From assembly GCA_026119855.1 (NCBI GenBank), contig JAOWBW010000220.1, positions 550,828-614,827 on the forward strand: DNA of 64,000 bases, read 5' to 3'. Both the position numbers and the translations under genes were made by a program. The notes under the pieces are model-generated. The model searched no databases. It saw only the letters and a program-made list of their open reading frames with translations, and was not told the origin of the DNA. The DNA comes from Campanula takesimana (taxonomy: Eukaryota; Streptophyta; Magnoliopsida; Asterales; Campanulaceae). Of this stretch, positions 11,895 through 21,789 are shown piece after piece (within the stretch, counting starts at the first letter, position 1; every line of letters begins with the position of its first letter).

Positions 11895-13481
11895 TCAAAT
11901 TGGAGCATGGGGATTCAAAATGCCCAACTTGCGTAAAAGAAAATCAAACTGCTTTTTGTCAAGAGCTTTGGTAAAGATATCCGCCAACTGTGTAGATGCA
12001 GGAACATAGGAAGGAGCGATGAGATCCTCCTTGACTGCATCTCGAACAAAATGACGATCAACTTCAATATGCTTCGATCGTTCATGAAAAAATGGATTTT
12101 GAGCAAGATGTATAGCTGATTGACTATCATTGAAAAGAGGAATCGCCTTTGGATGATGAACACCCAAGCTAAGTAAAAACCCTTCAACCATTTTAATTCA
12201 TAAGTTACAGCTGCCATGGATCTATATTCGGCCTCTGCAGAAGATCGGGACACTGTTTCTTGTTTCTTGGTTTTCCATGAAATGGGCGAATTTCCATGAA
12301 AAACCAGCCAACCTGTTAGAGATTTGCGAGGGATAGGACTTGCAGCCCAATCAGAATCACACCAACCACTTAGACTCAAGTCACTTTCACTTGTTAGGAG
12401 AATTCCCTGACCAGGTGTGCCCTTAAGGTAACGCACAACTCGCAAGGAAGCTGCCCAATGATCTTCCCGAGGAGCATGCATAAATTGTGACAAAACATGT
12501 ACAGAGTAGGCCAGGTCTGGACATGTCACTGCAAGATAAATCAGATGACCCACAAGGCGTCTGTACTGTTCTGGATCAGAAAGCTTTTTTCCTGTAGCAA
12601 GGCTAAGTATGTGGTTTTGAATAATAGGGAATTCTGCAGGTTTTGTCCACAATAATCCAGTCTCAGAAATAATGTCAAGAGCATACTTTCTTTGACACAA
12701 AAATAATCCCGAAGTGCTTCGTGCAACTTCAATACCAAGAAAATACTTAAGAGGCCCAAGATCCTTCATTTTAAAACAATCACTCATATAAGCTTTAAAC
12801 TCTCGTAAGGCAGCGGAATCGTTCCCCGAGATAATGAAATCATCAACATATACGAGCACATTTATCTGAACAACACCTTTTATGAAGATGAAAAGAGAAT
12901 AATCAAAATAAGATTGCAAAAATCCATGCCCCTTTAAGGCAGCTACTAGCTTGGCAAACCAACAACATGGAGCTTGTTTTAACCCATATAATGACTTGCG
13001 CAAACGACACACCATATTTGTTTTTGAGGTCTCAAAACCTGGAGGCAACTTCATGTAGACTTCTTCATCCAGATCCCCATGTAAGAAGGCATTGTGAACG
13101 TCCATCTGATGAAGCTCCCAATTTTTAGAAGCAGCAACTGCGAGAAAGGCTCGAACAGTCACCATTTTTGCAACCAGAGAAAATGTTTCTGCATAATTTT
13201 TGATGATTTCCGAAGACCACTAACTGAGACTTCAATCTTTCAATGCTTACATCGGAACGGTATTTGATGCGATAAACCCACTGATTTCCCAATGCTCGGT
13301 TTCCTTGTGGTAGAGGCTCTAATGTCCAAGTGCCTTTATCTTCCAAGGCTTTGATTTCTTCTTGCATAGACTTTTTCCATCCTTTGTCCGTCATGGCTTC
13401 ACAAACTGACTTCGGCTCCTTATCCCATGTTAGTGCAGCAAGAAAATTTTGGTGTTTCACAGAAAAATTGTCACAATTCAT
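11895..13481 (-). pseudogene. copia B reverse transcriptase-RNase H remnant
   Basis: Reading leftward: KSMQEEIKALEDKGTWTL and the start of RT, then a frameshift near 13165-13210, then MDVHNAFLHGDLDEEVYM, YGLKQAPCCWF and the catalytic VLVYVDDFIISG. RNase H follows with KSLTGWLVFHGNSPISWK and SSAEAEYRSMA, then a frame change near 12191, and the tail HFVRDAVKEDLIAPSYV...ADIFTKAL in a second frame. Copia-type order is clear. It is inactive because of the frame breaks. Confidence 0.86.
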
Positions 13482-13718
13482 ATAATGTGCTATGGGGTAA
13501 GGAGTACCTGAGAGAAGTTGTGGAGAGGGTGTAGCAAGAATGGACTTTTAGCATTGATTGTATGAACAACATAGTCACGAAGACGAACTGAAGGAACCTT
13601 CTCACGCACGCATGCCCCTACCTAGTTCAGTAGCCTGAGTTTGAACCATAAGATCATCAGTCTCAGTTGGTGTGGAAAATGGGGTGGCAGACGTGCTGGC
13701 AGATGAGGCGGCAGTTGT

Positions 13719-15113
13719 CTATACATCCTGCTGCACAACAGGTGTAACAGGAGCTGGGGTTTCCAGAATGTCATAATCAGCATAGTCTAAATCAACCTCC
13801 CCATTCAAGTCAGCAATATGCTCTGGAACTATGTTTACTGTTTCAGGTTCTTTAAAAGGAAAAATATCCTCAAAAAATTTAACATCTCTACAGACAAAAA
13901 ATTCTTTAGTATCTAAATCAAAGAGTTTCCATCCCTCTTTCCCAAATGGATACCCCAAAAACACACACTTTCGACTACGACTAGCAAATTTATCACCACC
14001 CATTCTTTGATTGTGAGCAAAGTATAAAGAGCCAAAAACTCGAATAGTGTTATAAGAAGGGGGGTTGCCAAATAGAATCTCATAGGGGGTGCGGTTATGT
14101 AACAAGGGAGAGGGGGTTAGATTAATTAAGTGAGCGGAGGCAAGAATGGCTTCTCCCCAAAAATAGATACGGAGATTGGCTTGAAACCTCAAAGCCCTTG
14201 CGACATTTAAATGTGTTGGTGTTTTCTTTCAACTCTTTCATTTTGTTGAGGAGTACCAATGCAAGATGTTTGAAAAAGAATGCCCGTGGAAGTAAAATAA
14301 TCCAATAAACACCTCAATTCAGTACCATTATCACTTTGGACAATCTTAATCTTTTCATTAAATTGACGATTGACCATAGCAACAAAGGACATAAACACAT
14401 GAAACACTTCAGTTTTGTCAACCAACAAATAAACCCATACCGCACGAGAATAAGCATCAACAATGGTAAATAAATCACGTGCACCACAAGAAGAAGGGTG
14501 TCTATAAAATCCCCACAAATCACAGTGGATCTTTTCAAAAATTCTAGTTGACTTATTGTCACTCAACAAATATTTGTCTCTATGTTGCTTGGCACGAAAG
14601 CATACCTCACAAGCTTTATTAAGACTATATTTAGAGTCATTAACAGAGGGAAGTAACTTTACTATTCCTTCAGAGGGATGTCCCATTCTCTGGTGCCAGA
14701 GTTCTAAGGTGGTTGCTGCTCTATGTACTGAAATTTGATGCATTGTATCCGCTCCTTTGAAGTAGTAAAGTCCATCCCTTCTAACACCCGTTCTAATCAA
14801 CTCCCTAGACTGGTCCTGTATAGCACATATATGAGAGTTAAATTGGATAATACATTTCATATCATCATTCAATTGTGAAACCAAAAGTAAATTGCAACTT
14901 AAAGTGGGTACAAAGAGGACATTTTGAAGAATTATTTTGTCTGTCAACACCACGGACCCTTTTTTTCGTTGCAAGAACAGAGTCACCATTAGGAAGACCA
15001 ACTGGACAGTCAGTAATACTACTTAAATGGCACAAAAGAGCTATATTACCAGTAACATGATTGGAGGCTCCTGTATCAATTATCAAAACAAAATTATTAA
15101 ACATACCATTCAA
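13719..15113 (-). pseudogene. copia B protease-integrase remnant
   Basis: Protease block VLIIDTGASNHVTGN at the right end, then GAG-pre-integrase LWHQRMGHPSEGIV and HCDLWGFYRHPSSCGARDLF. Integrase continues with FTIVDAYSRAVWVYLL, KIVQSDNGTELRCL and GTPQQNERVERKH, where the usual Gly-Val before Ala-Glu is altered. The C-terminal part (HLINLTPSPLLHNRTPYEIL, KCVFLGYPFGKEGWKLFD) is in another frame. Integrase would insert the cDNA into the genome; this copy is broken. Confidence 0.85.
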
Positions 15114-15164
15114 ACGATCCTTTGAAAGTCTAGTATTACCAAGAAGTCCAGAAAGAGCCTTCCA

Positions 15165-16311
15165 TTATTCTGCTGAAAGTAGAAGAGAGGATGTATTTGC
15201 TCCTGCAATAGCTACTCCTACAGAAGCACGAGTTGTGCCGACAGTTGTTGAAGCATCTGTGTTAATAGTGGACCGCACATCTGACCTCACATGTCCGCTG
15301 CTGGCTGCTGCATTTGCTCGAACGGAACCATTCTGAACAACTCTGCCTCGTCCAGCCCCCTGTGATTTTCCTCTTCCACCTCCAATATCAGGTCGTCCAC
15401 CTTCAGGCCACCATTCTGGGTAGCCTATAATTTCAAAACTTTGTCCTATCTCGTGACCAGTCTTCTTACAATGAGTACAACTCAAGTGTGATTTGTCTTG
15501 ACGCACCACCTTTCCTCAACCTTGACTACCAGATCGAATAGCAAAGCTAACAATATCATGCGGTTCATCAGGAACTAAGTGTGCTAGCCGAACTCGCTCA
15601 TCTTGAGCAACCAATTGATACGCCCTGTCCAAGGAAGGTAACGGATCTTGAGACAGAATATTAGTGCGAGTCTGAGCATAGTAATCTGAATAAAGACCCA
15701 TAAGGAATTGATGAAACATGCTACTGTTGCTCCTTAATTCATGTTTTGCTACCCGCCGTACAATTGGGGAAACAATCATAAGTGATGAGAGGCTCGTGAA
15801 GGTGGAGTTCTTCCCACAAAGCAGTTAATTTTCCAAAATACATAGAGATTGACATAGTCTTTGTTAGTTCACATTTAGCAATAGAGGCTTTAAGTTGTTG
15901 AATTCTAGGACCATTCACTAAAGCATATCGAGACTTTAATGTGTCCCACAATCGCTTAGCGTCTCGATATTTAGAGAGAGAAGCTTTTACCTCAGGATCT
16001 ATCGTATTCATAAGCCATGAGATAATCATAGCATGAATCGTAGTCCAATCTAATTCTGTGCATGGAGGAGAAAAGCTTGTGATGGAGCCATCCAAAAATC
16101 CATACTTTCGACGCGCCTCCAAAGCCGTTTGAATGTCGCCAGCCCAATCATCATAGTTATCACCACGTAGACATGTTGGGGTTATAAAGTCTCCTGGACG
16201 ATCTTACGGTCCAAGAAACAAGGGAGAGTTGGGTTCAATTTTAAGTGGTAAAGTTTGGTGGCCGGTTGTCTGGCCAGCTGTTCCGGCAGGTGGTTCGTCA
16301 GACCCACTCAT
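15165..16311 (-). pseudogene. copia B gag remnant
   Basis: Starts at an ATG at 16311 (MSGSDEPPAGTAGQTTGHQT). A TAA at 16206-16204, one transition from CAA, interrupts it before RPGDFITPTCLRGDNYDDW. The UBN2/Gag core follows: DPEVKASLSKYRDAKRLWDT and RIQQLKASIAKCEL. A frameshift near 15740-15780 leads into LRSNSSMFHQFLMGLYSDYY. A TGA at 15515-15513 precedes the zinc knuckle CTHCKKTGHEIGQSFEIIGY, where the expected second Cys pair is partly lost. Confidence 0.83.
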
Positions 16312-16348
16312 GATGATGATCTTGATTAAAAATTACCAATTGATACCA

Positions 16349-16561
16349 TGTTAAAGACAAATTTGGTTAAAGACATAAGGAAGATAATTAGGGTTTCAAA
16401 GCTTGGTTTATTTCATTGATCTCAGCTAGGAAAGGATTCTAAGGAGTAGGGAACAAGAAAGCAATCTAGAACAATTCTAACCTAACCAAATCTCTATCAA
16501 ATCTGATATTAATATCAATCGGATCTCCAAACCCATTAGGAGATCCCAATATTCCATAACA
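16349..16561 (-). repeat. 5' LTR of copia B
   Basis: 213 bp, nearly identical to the left LTR outside one short gap. Abuts the primer-binding site and the GAATG duplication. Confidence 0.88.
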
Positions 16562-17646
16562 GAATGTTTGCCATATGAAAGTATGAATGTTTGGCTTGCC
16601 CAAAATGAGAGCATAGCCTCTGTATATATAGAAGAGTGAGTACAATATCATTGTTACATAAGGAATGATTGAGCAATAAAAGGCTAATCCTATTAAATCT
16701 CTAAGAATATACAATTGCTCAATGATTGATTATATGAATCATAGAAATATATGCTTGCCATATATACTCTAGAAGATTAGTCTGTAACAATAACCATTTA
16801 AAGCAACTTTGTTTTTACCATTTCATAGTGAAACACACTTTTTGTGTGTTAACCCTCTGTTCCTACAAAAGCAGATAAATGCACTAATATGATTCTTCTT
16901 CCTCCACTTGAGACTTTTCCATGAATTTTGACTAAGATTTGGTAAATGAAGATACACATACATAGAGAGAGAGAGAGGGAAAGCAGGCGAGTTTTTCCAT
17001 ACCTGTATCAAGAACAGAAGCTGTAAAACGGCAAAAATAAATAAATCAAATATTAGGGTTTTTGAGTGCTTGTTTAACAGGGGAGACAATGTCGATGGGA
17101 GGTGTAAGGGACGCGACAAAGGAAGTGGTGGAAGGGAGAGTTGCAGGAGGAGGAGAGGATTGGAACTTGGAAGAGGAGGGATCGATGAGGTAACTGTGTA
17201 ACTGAAAACGAATATGGAAGAAGGCGAAATCGAAACAGAAACCGCTCTCTATCTGGCCTAAGATCAAAGCAAAAAAGAAAGAATTAAAAGGGAAAATTCT
17301 GAGTAATCACAGCCGTAGGATTGTGACAGTTACGGAGCAATCTCGACCATTCTTTGTCTAAAGTCAATTAGCAGTTATTTTTTAGTTGTATTATAATATG
17401 GATTTTTCTAATATGTGCCAATGCACATGTTAACCTAACAAGATTCCCTAATTAGTTAGATTGATTTTAATAAATAACAAAATAAAACAATTTTTTAAAT
17501 AATGCAAACCTATTTTACAGCAAATGGATAACAAATAAATCTTTTCAATTTCCCTCCAAAGCAATTTATTCATTCCCTCCGTTTTCAATTAATATAGATG
17601 TCAACCCTGTTTGTAACCATTTCCCTCCAATTTAAACTTACATGTA
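16562..17646. other. Intergenic stretch with a doubtful exon-like segment
   Basis: Mostly AT-rich. A purine-rich, GC-higher patch at 17089-17190 is open on the plus strand from ATG (MSMGGVRDATKEVVEGRVA) to a possible GT donor at 17191. It is also open on the minus strand after a CAG acceptor-like site (LIDPSSSKFQSSPPPATLPS). Neither reading was recognised and neither has a convincing partner exon. A (GA)n run lies at 16963-16978. Confidence 0.3.
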
Positions 17647-17930
17647 CTCCCTCCGGTCCCAAATATAAGCAAAAATAACTAAAATCACACCTATTAAGAA
17701 AGTAGTTAAGTTAGTTAATTGTCTTGATTTATAATAAAAACATGTTAAAATTACTAATATATCCTCATATTAAATGTGTAATAAATGTGCACTTGTATTT
17801 GAAAATGAATAATTAAATAGGGGCAGTTTTGGTAAGAGAGTATTAAATAGTCTTGAAGTCTCTTAGAGTTGCTTATATTTAGGTCCAAAAAAAACCCACT
17901 TTTGTTGCTTATAATTGAGTCCGGAGGGAG
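17647..17930. mobile_element. Stowaway MITE (Tc1/mariner type)
   Basis: Ends CTCCCTCCGGTCCC and its complement GGGAG at the right, inverted over about 24 bp including AAATATAAGC / GCTTATAATT. It is 284 bp long and flanked by TA on both sides (17645-17646, 17931-17932). This is the classic Stowaway pattern. It is non-coding and mobilised in trans by mariner transposases. Confidence 0.88.
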
Positions 17931-18210
17931 TATATAACAATCTAATATAGTGAGTCCAATTTGAGTAAGTTTTGAGGAAAATTAGTTTATTCTTAAATTA
18001 CAAAAAGTCTATTTTTTTTTTCTTCACTTACAAGCATTTGGTAAATATTTAGAAACAATTTGAAAAACATAACTTTTTATAATCTAAGGAGAAATTAGTT
18101 TTTCCCAATATTTTGTGGTCCAATTTTGTATGCGAAATTGTAATCGTAGACTTACGGCCCATTTGGTAGGCCGCTTACACACCGTATTGGATTATTAATC
18201 TCATAGACTA

Positions 18211-18456
18211 GGGACTCGTTTGGTAGCTTGATAGGATTAGCCCGTATTAATAGTCGAAATATTATTAATCGGGGGATTAATTACACCACCCTTTTTTATG
18301 GGTAAATATGAAGGGGGTTAGGGAGGATAAGATTGGATAAGAAGCTTATTTGAATTGTACCTAGGATTAATAATCGGAGTGCATTTAGTCTACCGAACAC
18401 CAAGATTATTGGGCTAATAATCATATCCAGCTCTAATCAGGCTACCAAACGAGCCC
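18211..18456. mobile_element. MITE with GGGACTCGTTTGGTAGC ends
   Basis: 246 bp bounded by GGGACTCGTTTGGTAGC on the left and the near complement GCTACCAAACGAGCCC on the right. The flanks read CTA and TAG, so the exact duplication is ambiguous. Ends and size suggest a PIF/Harbinger or related MITE. It sits inside another AT-rich repeat whose left part repeats a CCCATTTGGTAGGCCG string at about 18156. Confidence 0.6.
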
Positions 18457-18786
18457 TAGGTGTTTAGTAGGTAAAATGCAAATGGAGTATTAATACAGGT
18501 CACCCGTATTAGATGCCTTATACCCTGCTTGTTTATCCCTATAGAAAGGGGGTTTTAATTAGTCAGGGTAAGGGAGGATAAGGGTTAAAAGTGTGCATGA
18601 CAAAAATACCCCTTTTGGATATATCAATATCAACCCTAGACCCACCCATCTTCTCCATCAACATTCAACAGCCGACCATTAATTAACTTTATCTCCGTCA
18701 ACCCCCGTTTCTATCTTCGTCTCCGTTTCTAATCGCCTTGCTACCTTTGCCTCCATCATCGATGACTGCTCCCAGAAAATCCATAC

Positions 18787-18820
18787 TTGTAGTATATTAA
18801 AGTTGGTGAAAATGCCTATG
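18787..18820 (+). repeat. Helitron-like 5' end fragment
   Basis: TATTAAAGTTGGTGAA matches the string near the 5' end of the Helitron at 53335 (ATATTAAAGTTGGTGAA). No hairpin-CTAGT 3' end follows, so only a fragment can be claimed. Confidence 0.4.
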
Positions 18821-18965
18821 GGCATGACACCTCACATATTTTTTGGTGAATCTTGCTTCTTAGTGTGCCATCTCATCATCCGAGTATTAATGTTTGAACC
18901 TTTCGTTTTCTGCTACTTAGACATAATTTCTAGGTTATATGATTAGGTATGGGTATGAGTACTTT

Positions 18966-19181
18966 AAGAATATGTAAGATGTATTGTCATAATGAGAAAG
19001 TATCTATTCATATGTACCAAGAATATACCAAGAATATGTAAGATGTATAGTCATAATGAGAAATTATCTATTCATATGTACCAAGAATATGTAAGATGTA
19101 TAGTCATAATGAGAAAATATCTATTCATATGTACTAAGAATATGTATAGTCATAATAAGAAAGTATATATTCATATGTACC
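18966..19181. repeat. Tandem repeat, about 53-bp unit, four copies
   Basis: Units begin AAGAATATGTAAGATGTAT and end TTCATATGTACC; the last copy is shortened by an internal deletion. An extra AAGAATATACC partial unit lies after the first. Non-coding despite being open in one frame. Confidence 0.8.
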
Positions 19182-20384
19182 AGTAGTTATAGTCATAAAG
19201 ATAATGTGAACATGCATTGTACTTATGCATGTTGTAACTATTACAATGATAATTATAAATGTAATAAGACTAAGTACATGTCATTAAACCTTATTCAATA
19301 GAAATATGAATAGGTAAATAATCATTGTAGATAATTATTTACTTTTAATATAGGACTATTGAACTTACTTATGATGTATTATTATATATATAGTTCTTTG
19401 ATTATGTGAATTAAAATATACCAACTGATATAAGAAGAATAACATACATTTGCCATATACTTGGTAACACCTTTGAAAGCCTTCATTTTAAAATTTGAGA
19501 AGTGGAACCATTAGAGCCTAATAATTGAAAAGTCACACAATAAGATCAATTAGTAAAATAAACACAAAATGCTCACACAACCTCCTCCCTTTCCATCTCT
19601 CTATCTCCCACATATCTTTTTTTTTTCTCTACACAATTGTGTTTTTCTCTCAAATAGGTTAGGAGACATGATCTTTTGGCTTATATGCCATTGCCAATCA
19701 AGCTCCAAGAAAGATCCAGTTCCAAGTATGTTAACACTAAGCATTCTTTTCATCATAATATTTCATTTTGAATTATTTTCCATTCCTTTTAAATTTGTTT
19801 TTTATAATTCGATTTCATTTACTTCTCTTTTGTTTTTCATTTCTTTTTGTCGTATTACACCTTGATACAAATTATAAATTTGCTGTTAATTATTATTTTT
19901 AGTTTTGATTAAGATTTGATTTTTTAAATATATATGTATATATACTTTTTAGTTATCTATTTTTGCTTTGTTTATGTTTTTAAATTTGATATTGATTTTA
20001 GTTTTACTCTTTATTTTATCTTGCCTGATTTTATTTTTGATTTGATTTTATTATCAATTTTTTGGTTTATTTTGATTACTTTTGTTACTATTTTCTTTTT
20101 TTCTTTTTTTAATTAAATTTGAATTTATGTATTTCAATGTACAATTTCCTTTCATTGTGTTTATTATATTACTTTTCTTGGTTATGTATTTTTGAACATT
20201 TCTTTTGTTATTTTTATCTATTTTGATTGCGTTTGTGAATTGTTTCCATTGTTTTCCTTTATTTTGATTAGGATTTGATTTTTTATTTCTATTTATTTCT
20301 AACTTTGTATATGTATATTTTTAATATTGATTTTAGTTTGAGTTTTAGTTTTTTGATAGTAAATTTACAGTTTTTTTAAATTTA
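19182..20384. other. T-rich non-coding stretch
   Basis: Strongly T-rich on the plus strand, intron-like in composition, with TTTGATTAAGATTTGAT-type phrases that continue beyond the Pack-MULE at 21790. Upstream, 19668-19726 is open (MIFWLICHCQSSSKKDPVPS) and ends at a possible GTATGT donor, but the protein is not recognised and no second exon was found. Confidence 0.35.
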
Positions 20385-20739
20385 GGAAAAAATGTACCAA
20401 AAGTACCTGAACTATAGGGGTTGTTTGGATTTAGTAACTTATCTCTTTTTTGACACATGAAAAATACCTTAACTTTTTTTTTTTTTGTGCAGCGGAGGTA
20501 CCTATTGCTAACGCCGTCCAAATTTGGCCGTTATCCACACATGTGACAACTCACGTGACCTTTTTTAAAGGGTAAAATCGGAACTTCAATTGTGAGAGAA
20601 TTTTCACAAAAAAAAGAGGTTGAAATAATTTTTTTTTTTTTTCACATAACCCCCTTCCCTTTCCCTTTCCCCTTCCCTACACCCAGATCTTGTAACACTC
20701 CCCTTCCCTCTAAAACTCAGATCTTTCACCGCCGCCGCC

Positions 20740-20903
20740 ATGGCAATGTCAGCAACCACCCCCACCGGCCTCCTCCTCAAAATCCCCACCAACCCCCTCT
20801 CCAGAACAGCCGCCACCACCGCCCACCTCAACCCCTCCCGCCTCCCAATCAAACTCAAACCCATCTCAATCACCTGCACCGCCACCACAACCCCACTCCA
20901 AGA
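20740..20903 (+). pseudogene. Captured 5' exon coding a chloroplast-transit-like peptide
   Basis: ATG in a strong context (GCCGCCGCCATGGC) opens a Ser/Thr/Ala/Pro-rich, acid-free peptide of about 54 residues (MAMSATTPTGLLLKIPTNPL...SITCTATTTPLQ), typical of plastid transit peptides. The donor gene is not recognised. After 20903 the sequence changes to the complement of another gene, so the frame (stop at 21010) encodes a chimera of transit peptide plus antisense reading. Codon GC content is much higher than the flanks, as expected for a captured 5' end. A CT-rich leader (20646-20735) may come from the same donor. Confidence 0.65.
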
Positions 20904-21034
20904 TCTCTTAGTCGAGATGAATCTGGGGCATGCAAATGGAACAAGAACCGCCGCAACGGAGTTGAATTTGGGGGGGACCCGCCCCACTCTGCCTTGGGCT
21001 CTCCAAATATAGGTTCAAAATCTTCAAAACTCAT
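20870..21034 (-). pseudogene. Captured exon of a second gene, opposite orientation
   Basis: On the minus strand an ATG at 21034 opens MSFEDFEPIFGEPKAEW, followed by NSTPLRRFLFHLHAPDSSRL. The sequence has the look of a conserved soluble plant protein but could not be named. The match is probably lost at about 20904, where the plus-strand transit-peptide piece begins. Upstream on the same strand a pyrimidine tract followed by ATTGCAG (about 21058) looks like a retained splice acceptor in the 5' leader, so genomic rather than cDNA sequence was captured. Function and exact borders are uncertain. Confidence 0.55.
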
Positions 21035-21789
21035 TGAGCTCAACTCGGTCAACAGAATTCTGCAATCCAATGGGAAAAAAAAACCAAGAGAAAGTAAGAC
21101 TAAAATCCTGTGTGCGGGGGGAATTAATCTTTTGTATCTGCGATCAAGGTTGTGAATTAGGGTTTTAAGCAATTTTAGGGTTTATTGGTGAGGAATAAAT
21201 TCGATCGAAAACAACCAAAAGAGAGAAAGTAAATGAACCAAAAGATCACCTGTGCTCGTCTCGTGTTTGGGGAGGGCAAGAATTCAATGGCGGGATTGGG
21301 TGTGTTTTGCAGTAGCGATCAGAAATGGCGAGAAAGAAAGGAAGGGAATATTGTCTCTCATCCACCTCAAATTGAAATTCATGGACATTAGTTCACAAAA
21401 TATTTTAGTATTTCGCCGCCGGACCCGCCGTTCCTGGAAATGAGCGGTGGTGAGTGGCGGTTTGACTAGGACTGGGAAAGAGAAAGAGAAAGGGAAGGGG
21501 AAGGGGAAAGGGGTTAATTGAAACTAGAAAAATTACTTTTAACCCCTTTATTTTGTGAAATGATATCACACTATCCTTATTGTGTTTTGACCTTTTTGCC
21601 CTTAAGAAAGACGTCATGTGCGTGGCACATGATAACTTAACGGCCAAATTTGAACGGCGTTAGCAATAAGTACCTCCGCTGCACAAAAAAAAGTTAAGGT
21701 ATTTTTCATGGGTAAAAAAAGAGATAAGTACTAAATCCAAACAACCCCTATAGTTTAGGTACTTTTGGTGCATTTTTTCCTTAAATTTA

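Larger units (their letters stand above)
11643..16561 (-). mobile_element. Ty1/copia retrotransposon B, complete but degenerate
   Basis: Minus-strand element of 4919 bp. LTRs are 11643-11888 and 16349-16561, with termini TGTTAAAG...CCATAACA in plus orientation, and a perfect GAATG duplication at 11638-11642 and 16562-16566. The primer site (TGATACCA in plus, complement of TGGTATCA) touches the right LTR at 16341-16348. The polypurine tract is the complement of CCCCCCTCAAATT right beside the left LTR at 11889. Gag, protease, integrase and RT-RNase H follow in copia order, all broken. The LTRs are short for copia, which together with the Gag zinc-finger style recalls the Ale/Retrofit group; that lineage call is tentative. 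Confidence 0.92.
20385..21780. mobile_element. Pack-MULE (MULE 2) with captured gene fragments
   Basis: Element of 1396 bp with terminal inverted repeats of about 200 bp (GGAAAAAATGTACCAAAAG on the left; the right end reads CTTTTGGTGCATTTTTTCC) and a perfect 9-bp duplication TTAAATTTA (20376-20384 and 21781-21789). The inner arms carry GCTAACGCCGT...GGCCGTTA. The interior is far more GC-rich than the surroundings and is not repeat-like: it holds a transit-peptide-coding piece on the plus strand and an exon of another gene on the minus strand. That is the definition of a Pack-MULE. No transposase is present. Confidence 0.87.

Noticed and set aside
16823..17267. Two overlapping minus-strand ORFs as a possible host gene
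   Set aside because: Rich in simple sequence, no recognised motif, frame changes and no partner exon; kept only as a doubtful exon-like segment.
19569..20116. Phe/Ile-rich ORFs resembling membrane proteins
   Set aside because: The composition follows from T-rich intron-like DNA; no start context or conserved pattern.
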